Assembly (NCBI GenBank): GCA_934373295.1 | Contig: CAKROK010000003.1 | Coordinates: 1-59,700 of the forward strand | DNA: 59,700 nt | Direction: 5' to 3' | Origin: an uncultured Christensenellaceae bacterium | GTDB taxonomy: Bacteria > Bacillota > Clostridia > Christensenellales > Christensenellaceae | Part shown: piece by piece, positions 25,535 through 34,104 of the stretch | How the letters are laid out: each line of letters begins with the position of its first letter | Position numbering within the stretch: the stretch's first letter is position 1 | Translations under genes and position numbers: made by a program | Notes under the pieces: generated by a model | The model's database searches: none | Seen by the model: only the letters and a program-made list of their open reading frames with translations | What the model was told of the DNA's origin: nothing

Positions 25535-25669
25535 ATGAAGATGACTTATCAACCCAAAAAGAGAAAGAGAAATAAGGTACACGGCTTCAGGAAGAGAATG
25601 GCTACAAAGAACGGCCGCAACGTTCTCAAGAGAAGACGCAATAAGGGCAGAAAGAGACTCGCTGTCTGA
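25535..25669 (+). CDS. rpmH: 50S ribosomal protein bL34
   Basis: Encodes 44 aa, very basic. It begins MKMTYQPKKRKRNKVHGF, then FRKRMATKNGRNVLKRRR and ends GRKRLAV, all hallmark bL34 sequence. GAGGT lies nine bases upstream. It is too short for most ORF cut-offs but unambiguous. It is the first gene of the rightward rpmH-rnpA-yidD-yidC-khpB run, the standard neighbour of oriC. Confidence 0.98.
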   Translation: MKMTYQPKKRKRNKVHGFRKRMATKNGRNVLKRRRNKGRKRLAV

Positions 25670-25703
25670 TAGATTAGCGGGTTTTTAGCGTAAGGCTATT
25701 TGC

Positions 25704-26057
25704 ATGGGCGAGAAACAGAGGACGGATTTGCAGCTCAACACGCTTAAAAAGAACAGAGAATTCAGTCTCGTATATCAGAGAGGCAAGTCATATGCGACAA
25801 AAAACCTTGTGCTTATCTGCTTAAACAGAAAATACGGCGGCATAAGAGCGGGTTTTTCCGTCAGTAAAAAGGTAGGATGCAGCGTCGTCAGGAACAAGCT
25901 GCGGCGCAGGCTCAAGGAGAGTATGCGCACTATCCTGCCCGAGCTTGAGGGCAGCTGTCATCTTATCTTTGTCGCAAGAAAGCCCGCGGCGGACGCCGAA
26001 TATAAGCAGCTCAATGCGGACATGCGATATCTTTTAAAAAAGGTCGGACGGCTTTGA
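25704..26057 (+). CDS. rnpA: Ribonuclease P protein component
   Basis: A 117-aa basic protein subunit of RNase P, which with the catalytic RNA removes 5' leaders from tRNA precursors. It has LKKNREFSLVYQRGKSYATK near the start, the FSVSKKVGCSVVRNKLRRRLKES signature (RNR motif region, about 50-72) and a final helix ending LLKKVGRL. It overlaps yidD by four bases (TTGA), indicating coupling. The RNA subunit is not in this window. Confidence 0.96.
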   Translation: MGEKQRTDLQLNTLKKNREFSLVYQRGKSYATKNLVLICLNRKYGGIRAGFSVSKKVGCSVVRNKLRRRLKESMRTILPELEGSCHLIFVARKPAADAEYKQLNADMRYLLKKVGRL

Positions 26058-26323
26058 AAAAGTTTCTGGGCGCTGTTTTTATAGCCATAATACGCTTTTA
26101 TCAAAAGGCGATCTCGCCGTACTTTCCGGCGTGCTGCCGATTTCGCCCCACCTGCTCGCAATACGCGGTGACGGCGATAAAGAGGTTCGGCCCATTTAAA
26201 GGCGGGCTGATGGCCTTAAAGAGAATACACAAATGCAGCCCCTTTTTTGAAGGGGGATATGATCCCGTACCCCTGCCCGATAAACCGAAGGGGCAAGAGG
26301 ACGGCACGGAGGACAATACGTGA
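26054..26323 (+). CDS. yidD: Membrane protein insertion efficiency factor YidD
   Basis: An 89-aa protein with the family core IRFYQKAISPYFPACCRFRPTCSQYA (split Cys pairs CCRFRPTCS), then FGPFKGGLMALKRIHKCSPF and GGYDPVPLP. It helps YidC-dependent insertion at the inner face of the membrane, with an N-terminal amphipathic helix. The start codon is TTG, overlapping the rnpA stop; its own stop overlaps the yidC GTG start. Confidence 0.95.
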   Translation: MKKFLGAVFIAIIRFYQKAISPYFPACCRFRPTCSQYAVTAIKRFGPFKGGLMALKRIHKCSPFFEGGYDPVPLPDKPKGQEDGTEDNT

Positions 26324-27285
26324 ATTTTTTAAACGACAACTTTATTTCCGAGGGCATAGTTCTCGTCTTTAAGTGGTTTTTCAACTTCCTGGGCGATTAC
26401 GCAGTTGTCCTGATAATTCTCACGATCATCATCAAGCTGATCACTCTTCCGCTGGATCTTAAACAGAGATCTTCTACGAGGAAGATGAGCATGATCAGCG
26501 CCGAGGTCCAAAGCATTCAAAAGAGATATGCAAACAACCCCGACCAGATGAACAAAAAGGTGAACGAGCTGTATAAGGAAAGAGGCGTCAGCCCCATGGC
26601 AGGCTGCTGGCCCATGCTCGTCTCCATGGTGCTATTGTTCGCATTTTACGGTGCGCTCAGGGTTATCGCCTCTGAGCAGACTATTTCTATATATCTGCGC
26701 GCGCTTCAGGATGGAGCAGAGAATGTTAAGCTCCCGAGTATGCTTTGGGTTAAAAACATGTTCCAGGCCGATAACGGAATGACGAGCGTACTGCCCAAGG
26801 CGGATGCGTTCCTCTCCTTTATCCAGCAGAACGCGAACTACATCACGCCCGGCGCGATGAAGAGTCTTGTGGACGGAGGACTATTAAACCTCTCGAGCGG
26901 CACGATGCAGATAGGCGCTCAGTATGAAACCGTGCGCGCGGCGATATTGACCGCGAACGGCTGCATGGAGGGCGGCAAGGAGATTTTCAACAACGGCTGG
27001 TTCGTGTTCCCCATACTCTCGGCGGGTCTGCTCTTCCTACAGCAGAAGCTCACCGAAAAGCTGGGCGGCGCGCCCGCAGCGCAGATGGATAATCAGCAGA
27101 GCAAGATGATGATGTACATGTTCCCGCTTATATCCGTAATGATCTGCTTATCTTCAAACGCGATGTTCGCGCTTTACTGGGTGATGAGCAGTGTGCTCGC
27201 GATAGCGCTCACCGTGGGAACCTCGCTTTACTACAAGCATAAGGACAAGAATAAAGAGATAACTGCGGAAAACTTCCGCAAATGA
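26320..27285 (+). CDS. yidC: Membrane insertase YidC/Oxa1 family
   Basis: A 321-aa integral membrane insertase. Hydrophobic segments are at about 15-45, 92-113, 222-242 and 265-310; the conserved LPLDLKQRSSTRKM cytoplasmic loop after the first one carries positive charges, and MAGCWPMLVSMVLLFAFYGAL opens the second. There is no lipobox signal peptide of the Bacillus SpoIIIJ type, and the loop between the second and third segments (about 115-220) is long. It starts with GTG at 26320 overlapping yidD. Confidence 0.93.
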   Translation: MNFLNDNFISEGIVLVFKWFFNFLGDYAVVLIILTIIIKLITLPLDLKQRSSTRKMSMISAEVQSIQKRYANNPDQMNKKVNELYKERGVSPMAGCWPMLVSMVLLFAFYGALRVIASEQTISIYLRALQDGAENVKLPSMLWVKNMFQADNGMTSVLPKADAFLSFIQQNANYITPGAMKSLVDGGLLNLSSGTMQIGAQYETVRAAILTANGCMEGGKEIFNNGWFVFPILSAGLLFLQQKLTEKLGGAPAAQMDNQQSKMMMYMFPLISVMICLSSNAMFALYWVMSSVLAIALTVGTSLYYKHKDKNKEITAENFRK

Positions 27286-27300
27286 TCGAAAGGACAGGCT

Positions 27301-27927
27301 ATGACAGAGGTCAAGAGCATAGAAGTCAAGGGAAAGACGCTTGACGAGGCTATATTCACTGGTCTTACCCAGCTCGGTTTGGGCATAGATCAGGTCGAAT
27401 ATGAGATAATAAAGGAAAATACAAAGGGCATCTTCGGCATCGGCAGGAGCGTCACCATCCGCATGAGCGAGAAGCAGACGCTCACGGGCGACGCGGAGCA
27501 GTTCTTAAACGGACTGTTCAAGCTCATGGGCACTCCCGCAAAGGCGGAGGTGGATGAGACGGAGGACGCCATAAACATAGAGCTTACGGGAGACTCGACC
27601 GGTATGCTCATAGGCAGAAGGGGCGAGACGTTGGACGCGCTTCAATACCTCACCGGTCTTGTGGTGAACAAGGGCAGGGAGGACTACAAGCGAGTCGCCA
27701 TCGACACGGAGAACTACCGCAAGAAGAGAGAGGAAACTCTTGTAAAGCTGGCTAAGCGCATCGCGGGCAAGGTCGCGCGCACGGGTAAAAAGGTCGTTTT
27801 AGAGCCTATGAACCCATATGAGCGCAGGATATTACACGCCACGCTCCAGAGCGACCCCAAGGTCGAGACTATCTCCGAGGGTGAAGAGCCTTATCGCCGC
27901 GTAGTTATTAGAAAGAAGAGATCCTGA
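27301..27927 (+). CDS. khpB: RNA-binding protein KhpB (Jag)
   Basis: A 208-aa protein with the three Jag parts: Jag_N (about 3-52; KGKTLDEAIFTGLTQLGL and NTKGIFGIG), a KH domain (about 75-145; GRRGETLDALQYL in the GxxG position), and R3H (about 150-205; MNPYERRILHATLQ with the conserved RxxxH). It binds RNA and in other Firmicutes affects cell-wall elongation. It lies 15 bp after yidC. Confidence 0.95.
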   Translation: MTEVKSIEVKGKTLDEAIFTGLTQLGLGIDQVEYEIIKENTKGIFGIGRSVTIRMSEKQTLTGDAEQFLNGLFKLMGTPAKAEVDETEDAINIELTGDSTGMLIGRRGETLDALQYLTGLVVNKGREDYKRVAIDTENYRKKREETLVKLAKRIAGKVARTGKKVVLEPMNPYERRILHATLQSDPKVETISEGEEPYRRVVIRKKRS

Positions 27928-28019
27928 AGCACTTTTGGGATTATATAGGGAAAAGAATGTTTTTTAGAAAGAGGGCTGGGGGCCGATATGCCCTTGGCTC
28001 TTTTTCATCGGGTAATATT

Positions 28020-29375
28020 ATGGAAGAGACTATTTGCGCATGTGCGACCGCGCCGGGAAACGCGGGCATTGCGATAATAAGATTGAGCGGGCCGAAGTCG
28101 CTCGAGATATTGGGTCGTATTTTTAAAAAGAAAAGCGAGGGGTTTACGCCGAGATATATGTATTTGGGCGACGTCGTGAGCGAAGGCGAGCTTATCGACC
28201 GCGCGCTCGCGGTGTACTTTAAAGCGCCCAACTCGTATACGGGCGAGGACGTCTGCGAGCTGCATCTGCACGGCGGGATGATGTCTCAAAAGTTGACGCT
28301 GCGCGCGCTCATAAAGGAGGGAGCCTCCCCAGCCCTGCCCGGCGAGTTTTCAAAGCGCGCGTTTTTAAACGGCAAGATGGACGTATCCCAGGCGGAGGCG
28401 GTCGGCTCGCTCATAAGCTCGCTTTCCGAGGGAGGCGCGCGCGCGAGCGCACTTCAGCTCAAGGGCAGCCTGCGCGAAAAGATAGAAAAATTATGCTACA
28501 GACTCACGGACTGCATCGCGGCGATAGAGGCGGGCATAGAATACCCCGAGGAGGACATAGAGGAGTCTCTCGCACAGGAGCAGCTGCCCGAGCTTGAGGA
28601 CATATGTGCGCAGTTAGACGAGCTGATAGCGAGCTATGACCGCGGCAGGATTTTGCGCGAGGGCGCGCAGATAGCAATTGCCGGATTGCCCAACGTCGGG
28701 AAGTCCTCCCTATTAAACCGCATTTTGGGCGAGGACAGGGCGATAGTCACGCCCGTCGCGGGGACGACGAGGGACGTGATCGCGGAATATTGCGATTTAG
28801 GCGGCGTGCCCGTGCGGTTTATCGATACTGCGGGCATTCGCGAGACGGACGATATGGTGGAGCATATCGGGGTCGAACGCAGTCTGGAGGCGATAAAGTC
28901 CTCCGCGCTCGTGCTCATGCTGTTTGACGCGGCGCGCGGCGTGACGCAGGAGGACGTGAACACGCTCGAGCACATAAAATCCGCGGGAGTGCCGTATATC
29001 GCAGTGATAAACAAGACGGACGCGGGGGATATCACGGACGAGGTGAGCGCGCTTTTAGGGGATACTCCCTTACAGATATCCGCAAAGACGGGAGAAAATG
29101 TGGATAAGCTGCTAAGCGAGATACGCGGGGCGATATGCGCGGACGACTCCACCGCGCAGGGCATAACGATAACGAGCGAGCGGCACTACAAGCTGCTGAC
29201 GCAGGCGCGGCAGTCCCTTAAAGACGCGATAGACCAGATAGGCATGGGTGTCGATCTTGACTGCATGTCGATAGACCTGCGCGACGCATGGCAGAGCCTG
29301 GGCTCGATAACGGGCGAGGCGCTCACGGAGGATATTGTGGACAGGATATTTTCTAAGTTCTGTCTCGGAAAGTGA
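28020..29375 (+). CDS. mnmE: tRNA modification GTPase MnmE
   Basis: A 451-aa GTPase which with MnmG adds the carboxymethylaminomethyl group to U34 of some tRNAs. The N-terminal folate-binding domain starts EETICACATAPGNAGIAIIRLSG. The G domain has GLPNVGKSSLLN (P-loop, about 222), DTAGIRETDD and NKTDAGD. The C-terminus is FCLGK, holding the catalytic Cys. The frame is open further upstream to 27957, but the family start is the Met at 28020. Confidence 0.97.
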   Translation: MEETICACATAPGNAGIAIIRLSGPKSLEILGRIFKKKSEGFTPRYMYLGDVVSEGELIDRALAVYFKAPNSYTGEDVCELHLHGGMMSQKLTLRALIKEGASPALPGEFSKRAFLNGKMDVSQAEAVGSLISSLSEGGARASALQLKGSLREKIEKLCYRLTDCIAAIEAGIEYPEEDIEESLAQEQLPELEDICAQLDELIASYDRGRILREGAQIAIAGLPNVGKSSLLNRILGEDRAIVTPVAGTTRDVIAEYCDLGGVPVRFIDTAGIRETDDMVEHIGVERSLEAIKSSALVLMLFDAARGVTQEDVNTLEHIKSAGVPYIAVINKTDAGDITDEVSALLGDTPLQISAKTGENVDKLLSEIRGAICADDSTAQGITITSERHYKLLTQARQSLKDAIDQIGMGVDLDCMSIDLRDAWQSLGSITGEALTEDIVDRIFSKFCLGK

Positions 29376-29399
29376 CCTATTGAAAGGAAACAGCAAGAT

Positions 29400-31277
29400 A
29401 TGATGACATATGACGGCGGAAGCTATGATGTGATAGTCGCGGGCGCGGGGCACGCGGGCTGTGAGGCGGCGCTCGCCTCGGCGAGGATGGGAAAGCATAC
29501 GCTGCTTTTGACGATAAATTTAGACGGGATAGCGCTAATGGCGTGCAACCCCGCGATAGGCGGCACGGCCAAGGGACACCTCGTGAGAGAGGTGGACGCG
29601 CTGGGCGGTCAGATGGGGCGCACTATCGACGAGACGTTTATACAGATAAAAATGCTCAACACCGCCAAAGGCCCCGCCGTTCAGTCACTGCGCGCACAGG
29701 CGGATAAAAAGGCGTATCAGGCGAGCATGAAGCGCACGTTGGAAAACACGGATAATTTGGAGGTGCGCCAGGCGGAGGTCGTCTCGCTCATAGAAAAGGG
29801 CGGGAGGATATGCGGCGTGGTGACGGCGTGCGGCGCGCGGCTGATGTGCAGGGCGCTCGTGCTGGCGACGGGGGTGTATCTGGAATCGCGCTGTATTATA
29901 GGCGAATACAGCTATGAGGGCGGCCCCTCCGGACTCATGCGCGCAAGCGGACTTTCGCACGTGCTGAAGGACTTCGGCTATGAGCTTAGGCGGTTTAAGA
30001 CGGGCACGCCCGCGAGGGTGGATGCGCGCAGCATAGATTTTTCAAAGACTACGCCCGAATACGGCGACGAAAAGATAGTCCCGTTTTCGTTCATGAGCGG
30101 CAGGATAGAGCGCAAACAGGTCCCATGCTATCTCACGTACACAAACGCGCATACCCATGAGATAATAAGAGAGAATCTGCATAGAAGCCCGCTTTTCAGC
30201 GGAAATATAAAGGGAACGGGGCCGAGGTATTGCCCCTCCATAGAGGACAAGGTCGTGAAGTTCCCGGATAAGGAGCGCCATCAGCTCTTTTTGGAGCCGG
30301 AGGGGCTGAACACCAACGAGATATACGTTCAGGGCATGAGCTCGTCTCTGCCTGAGGAGGTTCAAATCGCGCTTTACCGCACGGTGCCCGGTCTGGAGAA
30401 CGCGCGGTTCATGCGCACGGCGTATGCGATAGAATACGACTGCATAAATCCGCTGCAGATGGATGCGTCTTTGGCGACAAAGCACCTGGGCGGGATATTC
30501 ACCGCCGGTCAGATAAACGGAACGTCCGGTTATGAGGAGGCGGCGGCGCAGGGCATTGTCGCGGGGATAAACGCCGCGAGGTATATCGAGCAGGAGCCAC
30601 CCGTCATTTTAGGCAGAGACATGGCGTATACGGGCGTGCTCATAGACGACCTCGTCACAAAGGGAACGAATGAGCCTTACAGGATGATGACCTCGCGCGC
30701 GGAATACCGCCTGCTTTTAAGGCAGGATAATGCGGACGAGCGATTGACGGACATCGGGCGAAGCGTGGGGCTGGTTGACGACGAGCGCTATGACATCTTT
30801 ATGAAAAAGCAGGAGGCCGTCCAAAAAGAGATAGAACGCCTGGGCGGGATAAACGCAACCATGGGCGAGGAGTTGGACGAATTTCTTAAAAAGAGAGGAC
30901 AGCAGCCCGCCTCGCGCTCACTGCCGTTAAGCGAGCTGTTAAAGCGCCCGGGAATATCATATGAGGATCTATCCGAGCTTGCGCCCATGCCCGAGATGGA
31001 TGACGCCGCCGTGCGCAGCGTGGAGACAAAGATAAAATACGAGGGCTACATCAAAAAACAGCAGTCCGCAGTGGAAAAATACCGCGCGATGGAGACAAAG
31101 CTACTGCCCGAGGACATCGACTATTCGCAGATCGCGGGGATAAGGCTGGAGGCGAGGCAGAAGCTGAACGCCGTCCGCCCGAGAAGCGTGGGTCAGGCGG
31201 CGAGGATATCCGGAGTATCGCCCGCGGACATATCCGTATTGATGGTATACCTCGAAAAGAGAAGGAGACAGGGATGA
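29400..31277 (+). CDS. mnmG: tRNA U34 modification enzyme MnmG (GidA)
   Basis: A 625-aa FAD enzyme, partner of MnmE. FAD-binding is shown by VIVAGAGHAGCEAALASARMG (about 10-30) and CNPAIGGTAKGHLVREVDALGG (about 48-69). RRFKTGTPARVDARSIDF and the late GQINGTSGYEEAAAQG region are family signatures. The C-terminal helices end in GVSPADISVLMVYLEK. ATG at 29400, with an alternative at 29403. It overlaps rsmG by four bases. Confidence 0.97.
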   Translation: MMTYDGGSYDVIVAGAGHAGCEAALASARMGKHTLLLTINLDGIALMACNPAIGGTAKGHLVREVDALGGQMGRTIDETFIQIKMLNTAKGPAVQSLRAQADKKAYQASMKRTLENTDNLEVRQAEVVSLIEKGGRICGVVTACGARLMCRALVLATGVYLESRCIIGEYSYEGGPSGLMRASGLSHVLKDFGYELRRFKTGTPARVDARSIDFSKTTPEYGDEKIVPFSFMSGRIERKQVPCYLTYTNAHTHEIIRENLHRSPLFSGNIKGTGPRYCPSIEDKVVKFPDKERHQLFLEPEGLNTNEIYVQGMSSSLPEEVQIALYRTVPGLENARFMRTAYAIEYDCINPLQMDASLATKHLGGIFTAGQINGTSGYEEAAAQGIVAGINAARYIEQEPPVILGRDMAYTGVLIDDLVTKGTNEPYRMMTSRAEYRLLLRQDNADERLTDIGRSVGLVDDERYDIFMKKQEAVQKEIERLGGINATMGEELDEFLKKRGQQPASRSLPLSELLKRPGISYEDLSELAPMPEMDDAAVRSVETKIKYEGYIKKQQSAVEKYRAMETKLLPEDIDYSQIAGIRLEARQKLNAVRPRSVGQAARISGVSPADISVLMVYLEKRRRQG

Positions 31278-31957
31278 CGCGAGATTTTTTTGACGAGCTG
31301 GAAAAATGCGGCTTAGGCTATTGCGCGGACAAAATGGCGGAATATGCCGAGCTGGTTTTAAAGGTAAACGAGCATATGAACCTCACGCGCATAACCGACC
31401 CTAAGGAGATGGCGGTAAAGCACTTTGCGGACTCCGCGCACCCCGATATTTTGGCGCTCATCCCAAAAAACGCGCGTATTATAGACGTGGGCACGGGCGG
31501 GGGCTTTCCCGGAGTACCCATAAAGCTCGCGCGGGAGGACGTCGACATGACGTTTATGGAATCCGTGGGAAAGAAGCTGGAATTCGTCAAAAATGCGTGT
31601 GAAAGCATGGGCATAGAGGGCGAGTTCATATGCGCCCGCGCTGAAGAGACGGCGGATTTGAGAGAAAGATTCGACGTATGCGTATCGCGCGCGGTCGCGG
31701 CGCTGCCTGTGCTTTTGGAGCTGTGCTCCCCCCTCGTCAAGGTGGGCGGCATCGTTTTGGCATACAAGGGTGCAAACGCGGATGAGGAAATAGCCGCGGC
31801 AAAGAGCGCCGCCGCAAAGCTCAACCTTTCGCTTATAAAAAAACAGCCCGTGAACACCCCCGGCGCGGAGCACTGCGTGCTTGTCTATAAAAAAACCGCG
31901 CCCACGCCCAAGGCATATCCGAGGAGGTTTGCTCAAATTAAAAAACACAACCTTTAG
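31274..31957 (+). CDS. rsmG: 16S rRNA (guanine-527-N7)-methyltransferase RsmG
   Basis: A 227-aa SAM-dependent methyltransferase acting on 16S rRNA. It has NLTRITDPKEMAVKHFADS, the SAM loop DVGTGGGFPGVPIKLA (about 72-87), and SRAVAALPVLLELC. The C-terminal YPRRFAQIKKHNL fits the family. It is translationally coupled to mnmG. In most Firmicutes the next genes would be parA-parB; here a structured repeat follows instead. Confidence 0.95.
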   Translation: MTRDFFDELEKCGLGYCADKMAEYAELVLKVNEHMNLTRITDPKEMAVKHFADSAHPDILALIPKNARIIDVGTGGGFPGVPIKLAREDVDMTFMESVGKKLEFVKNACESMGIEGEFICARAEETADLRERFDVCVSRAVAALPVLLELCSPLVKVGGIVLAYKGANADEEIAAAKSAAAKLNLSLIKKQPVNTPGAEHCVLVYKKTAPTPKAYPRRFAQIKKHNL

Positions 31958-32191
31958 GCATTCAAAAAGCACTGTCCTTTCGCCTTCGTCGCAGCAAGCG
32001 GTATTGTCATGCAGCCGCGTGAACGCGACTGCAAAGACTAATAACGCTGCTGCTCCTCTTTCCAAAAAAAGCTCGCTTACGCTACCACTTTTTTGGAGCC
32101 CTGTTGCGACAGCCCTTGTCGGCGTACTACATGTACAGCCGACTGCGGGCTGCTTGAAAAATGACGAAAATCCAGCACATTTTGAAAGCCT
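31956..32191 (+). repeat. Structured 3'-end repeat, family E, copy 2 (with insertion)
   Basis: It starts at the rsmG stop codon. The core TGCGACAGCCC ... GTAC ... GGGCTGCTTGAAAAATGACG at about 32104-32170 and the outer arms (left near 31956-31974, right near 32173-32191) match the other copies. About 110 extra bases (roughly 31990-32100) with their own hairpin (CCAAAAAA/TTTTTTGG) lie between the left arm and the core. It has the same orientation as the upstream gene. Confidence 0.72.
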
Positions 32192-32361
32192 GTTATCGAT
32201 GTAGTTTTTCAAAACAGGTTTTGAAAAACGCAGGGTACGCTGTCATTAAACAGCGAAAATTCGAATTTATAATTAGGTATCGCGTCCGGCAAGCCTTTCG
32301 GACGCGATGATTTATACGCAAGTCTTTCGTCTTGTTCTTTGATTATAAAGCGAGCTTTTAG

Positions 32362-32592
32362 GCGACGTGCGGCTTAGTTTTTGCGGCCTTCGGCCGCAAA
32401 AACTAAGCCCGCCCAATCCCCGCCCCCCTGCGGGGGGGCGGGGATTGGGCGGGCACTTTCAGCCGCCTTTGGCGGCTGAAAGCTGCGCCGCGCATGTACG
32501 TATGAGTTAAAGCTTTTTGAATTCAGCGAGACGGCGTGTCGGGTTTAATTTAAAATGGAGCTTTGCGTAAGCAAAGCAACCTAATTATTCAA
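32362..32592 (-). repeat. Short copy of the large multi-hairpin element
   Basis: On the minus strand it begins TTGAATAATTAGGTTGCTTT, as does the full copy at 58281-58300, includes the GCTTTGC/GCAAAGC hairpin (32560-32577), and ends in the clover of palindromes. Clover arms are: 18 bp around TTC (32371-32409), a perfect 22-bp GC-rich arm (32407-32428 with 32433-32454), and 12 bp around TTT (32456-32482). About 390 internal bases of the full element are missing. The gap 32592-32723 holds no gene. Confidence 0.8.
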
Positions 32593-32723
32593 CTTGCATA
32601 GGATTTTACTCCTTTAAACTCAAGCGCACAAACTTCTCTTCCCCTCCCCGTTTTTCGCCATTACTTCTTATATATTACTTGCGCCCTTGGGCGCACTTTC
32701 CCCTCCTGCCGCGCAAATTTTTC

Positions 32724-32752
32724 TTTTCAAACCCACCCGTTTATTATATAAT
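32724..32752 (+). promoter_or_regulatory. Probable promoter of the yycJ-rlmH-glnS-gltX run
   Basis: TTTTCA (32724-32729) and a perfect TATAAT (32747-32752) are 17 bases apart, 37 bases upstream of the ATG. Confidence 0.5.
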
Positions 32753-32789
32753 AAAAGTTGTTATTAATTTTGTACTGTCTGGAGGAAGG

Positions 32790-33581
32790 ATGTCTCTTTC
32801 TATCGCGCCGCTGTATTCAAGCTCCAGCGGCAACAGCACCTATATAGGCTCGCAAAAAACGGGAATACTCATAGATGCGGGGCTTTCGGGGAAGTACATC
32901 TTCTCCGCGCTCGAGCAGCTCGAAATAGAAAAATCATTCATAAAGGCGATACTGGTCACGCATGAACATGCCGACCACATAAAGGGCGTGGGCGTCGTTT
33001 CGAGAAAGCTGGATATCCCCGTATATGCGAACGAGGCAACGTGGGATGCCATGAACAAAAAAATAGGCGAGGTCTCCCCCAAAAACCGCATAGTGATTGG
33101 GAAGGAGGATTTCTTCATAGACGATCTTTTAATAACGCCCATTCCGCTTTTTCACGACGCCGCCGACCCGACGGGCTATTCCGTGTGCGCGGGCGATCGC
33201 AAGGTCTGCGTGATAACGGACACGGGCAAGGTCTCAAAGGCGATGCTCGCGCTCGCACAGGGGGCGCAGGTCGCGCTGATAGAATCCAACCACGACGTGC
33301 GCATGTTAAAGTGCGGGAGCTATCCCTATGAGCTCAAGCGGCGCATACTCTCCACGCATGGGCATCTTTCAAACGAGGACTGCGCGGCATTCGCGATAGA
33401 CCTCGTGAGGCAGGGCGTAAAGGGCATACTTCTCGGGCATCTTTCAAAGGAGAATAACTTTGAAGAGCTGGCGTATAACACGGTGAGCGATGCGCTTTTA
33501 TCCGCGGGCATCTGCCCCGGGCGGGATGTTGCGATAGCGCTCGCGAAAAAATACGAGGTATCGAGGCTTATAACCATATGA
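32790..33581 (+). CDS. YycJ/WalJ-type MBL-fold exonuclease
   Basis: A 263-aa metallo-beta-lactamase-fold protein of the YycJ/WalJ branch, which are 5'-3' exonuclease-like enzymes linked to DNA repair and replication-wall coordination. It starts IAPLYSSSSGNSTYIG, with LTHEHADHIKGV near residue 55 (HxHxDH), SNHDVRML and LSTHGHLSNEDCA later. I start at 32790, where GGAGGAAGG is in place; the frame runs open to 32679. Its stop overlaps the rlmH ATG. Confidence 0.88.
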   Translation: MSLSIAPLYSSSSGNSTYIGSQKTGILIDAGLSGKYIFSALEQLEIEKSFIKAILVTHEHADHIKGVGVVSRKLDIPVYANEATWDAMNKKIGEVSPKNRIVIGKEDFFIDDLLITPIPLFHDAADPTGYSVCAGDRKVCVITDTGKVSKAMLALAQGAQVALIESNHDVRMLKCGSYPYELKRRILSTHGHLSNEDCAAFAIDLVRQGVKGILLGHLSKENNFEELAYNTVSDALLSAGICPGRDVAIALAKKYEVSRLITI

Positions 33582-34057
33582 TTAAGCTGAGGATAATAAG
33601 CGTGGGGCGAATGAAGGAGAAATACTGGCTCGCGGCGCAGGATGAATATTTAAAGCGATTGAAGCGATTTGCGCAGGTCGAGGTAGTCGAGCTGCCCGAT
33701 CTGCCCACGCCGGACGACCCGACGGACGCCGAGCGCAGGCAGGTATTAAAAAAAGAGGGCGAAAGGGTGCTTAACGCGATGCGCGGGTTTGATATCGTGT
33801 GTTCCCTCGCGATAGAGGGAAAGCAGTACGACTCCCCCGAGTTGGCTAAAGCGCTGGGCGCGCATTTCGACATGGGAAAAAGTATCTGCTTTATAATCGG
33901 CGGGTCGCTGGGATTGGATGATGAGATAAAGCGCAGGTCGGATATGCTGATCAGCTTTTCACGGCTCACGCTGCCCCATCGTCTCGCGAGGATAGTGCTT
34001 TTAGAGCAGCTTTTCCGCTCGTTTAAAATACTGGGCGGCGAGAGCTATCATAAATAA
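33578..34057 (+). CDS. rlmH: 23S rRNA pseudouridine-1915 methyltransferase RlmH
   Basis: A 159-aa SPOUT-class methyltransferase modifying helix 69 of 23S rRNA. It starts MIKLRIISVGRMKEKYW. The knotted SAM site is near ICFIIGGSLGLDDE (about 105-120), and SRLTLPHRLARIVLLEQLFRS ends in the conserved C-terminal YHK. It overlaps yycJ by four bases. It is a normal neighbour of yycJ near the origin of Clostridia. Confidence 0.96.
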   Translation: MIKLRIISVGRMKEKYWLAAQDEYLKRLKRFAQVEVVELPDLPTPDDPTDAERRQVLKKEGERVLNAMRGFDIVCSLAIEGKQYDSPELAKALGAHFDMGKSICFIIGGSLGLDDEIKRRSDMLISFSRLTLPHRLARIVLLEQLFRSFKILGGESYHK

Positions 34058-34104
34058 ATATAAAAAATGCAGGCCGAAAACGGTCTTTTCGAAAGGAGCT
34101 ACTT

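Noticed and set aside
31358..32212. 284-codon minus-strand frame opposite rsmG
   Set aside because: It is antisense to a clear methyltransferase gene and runs into a structured repeat; no recognisable protein sequence.
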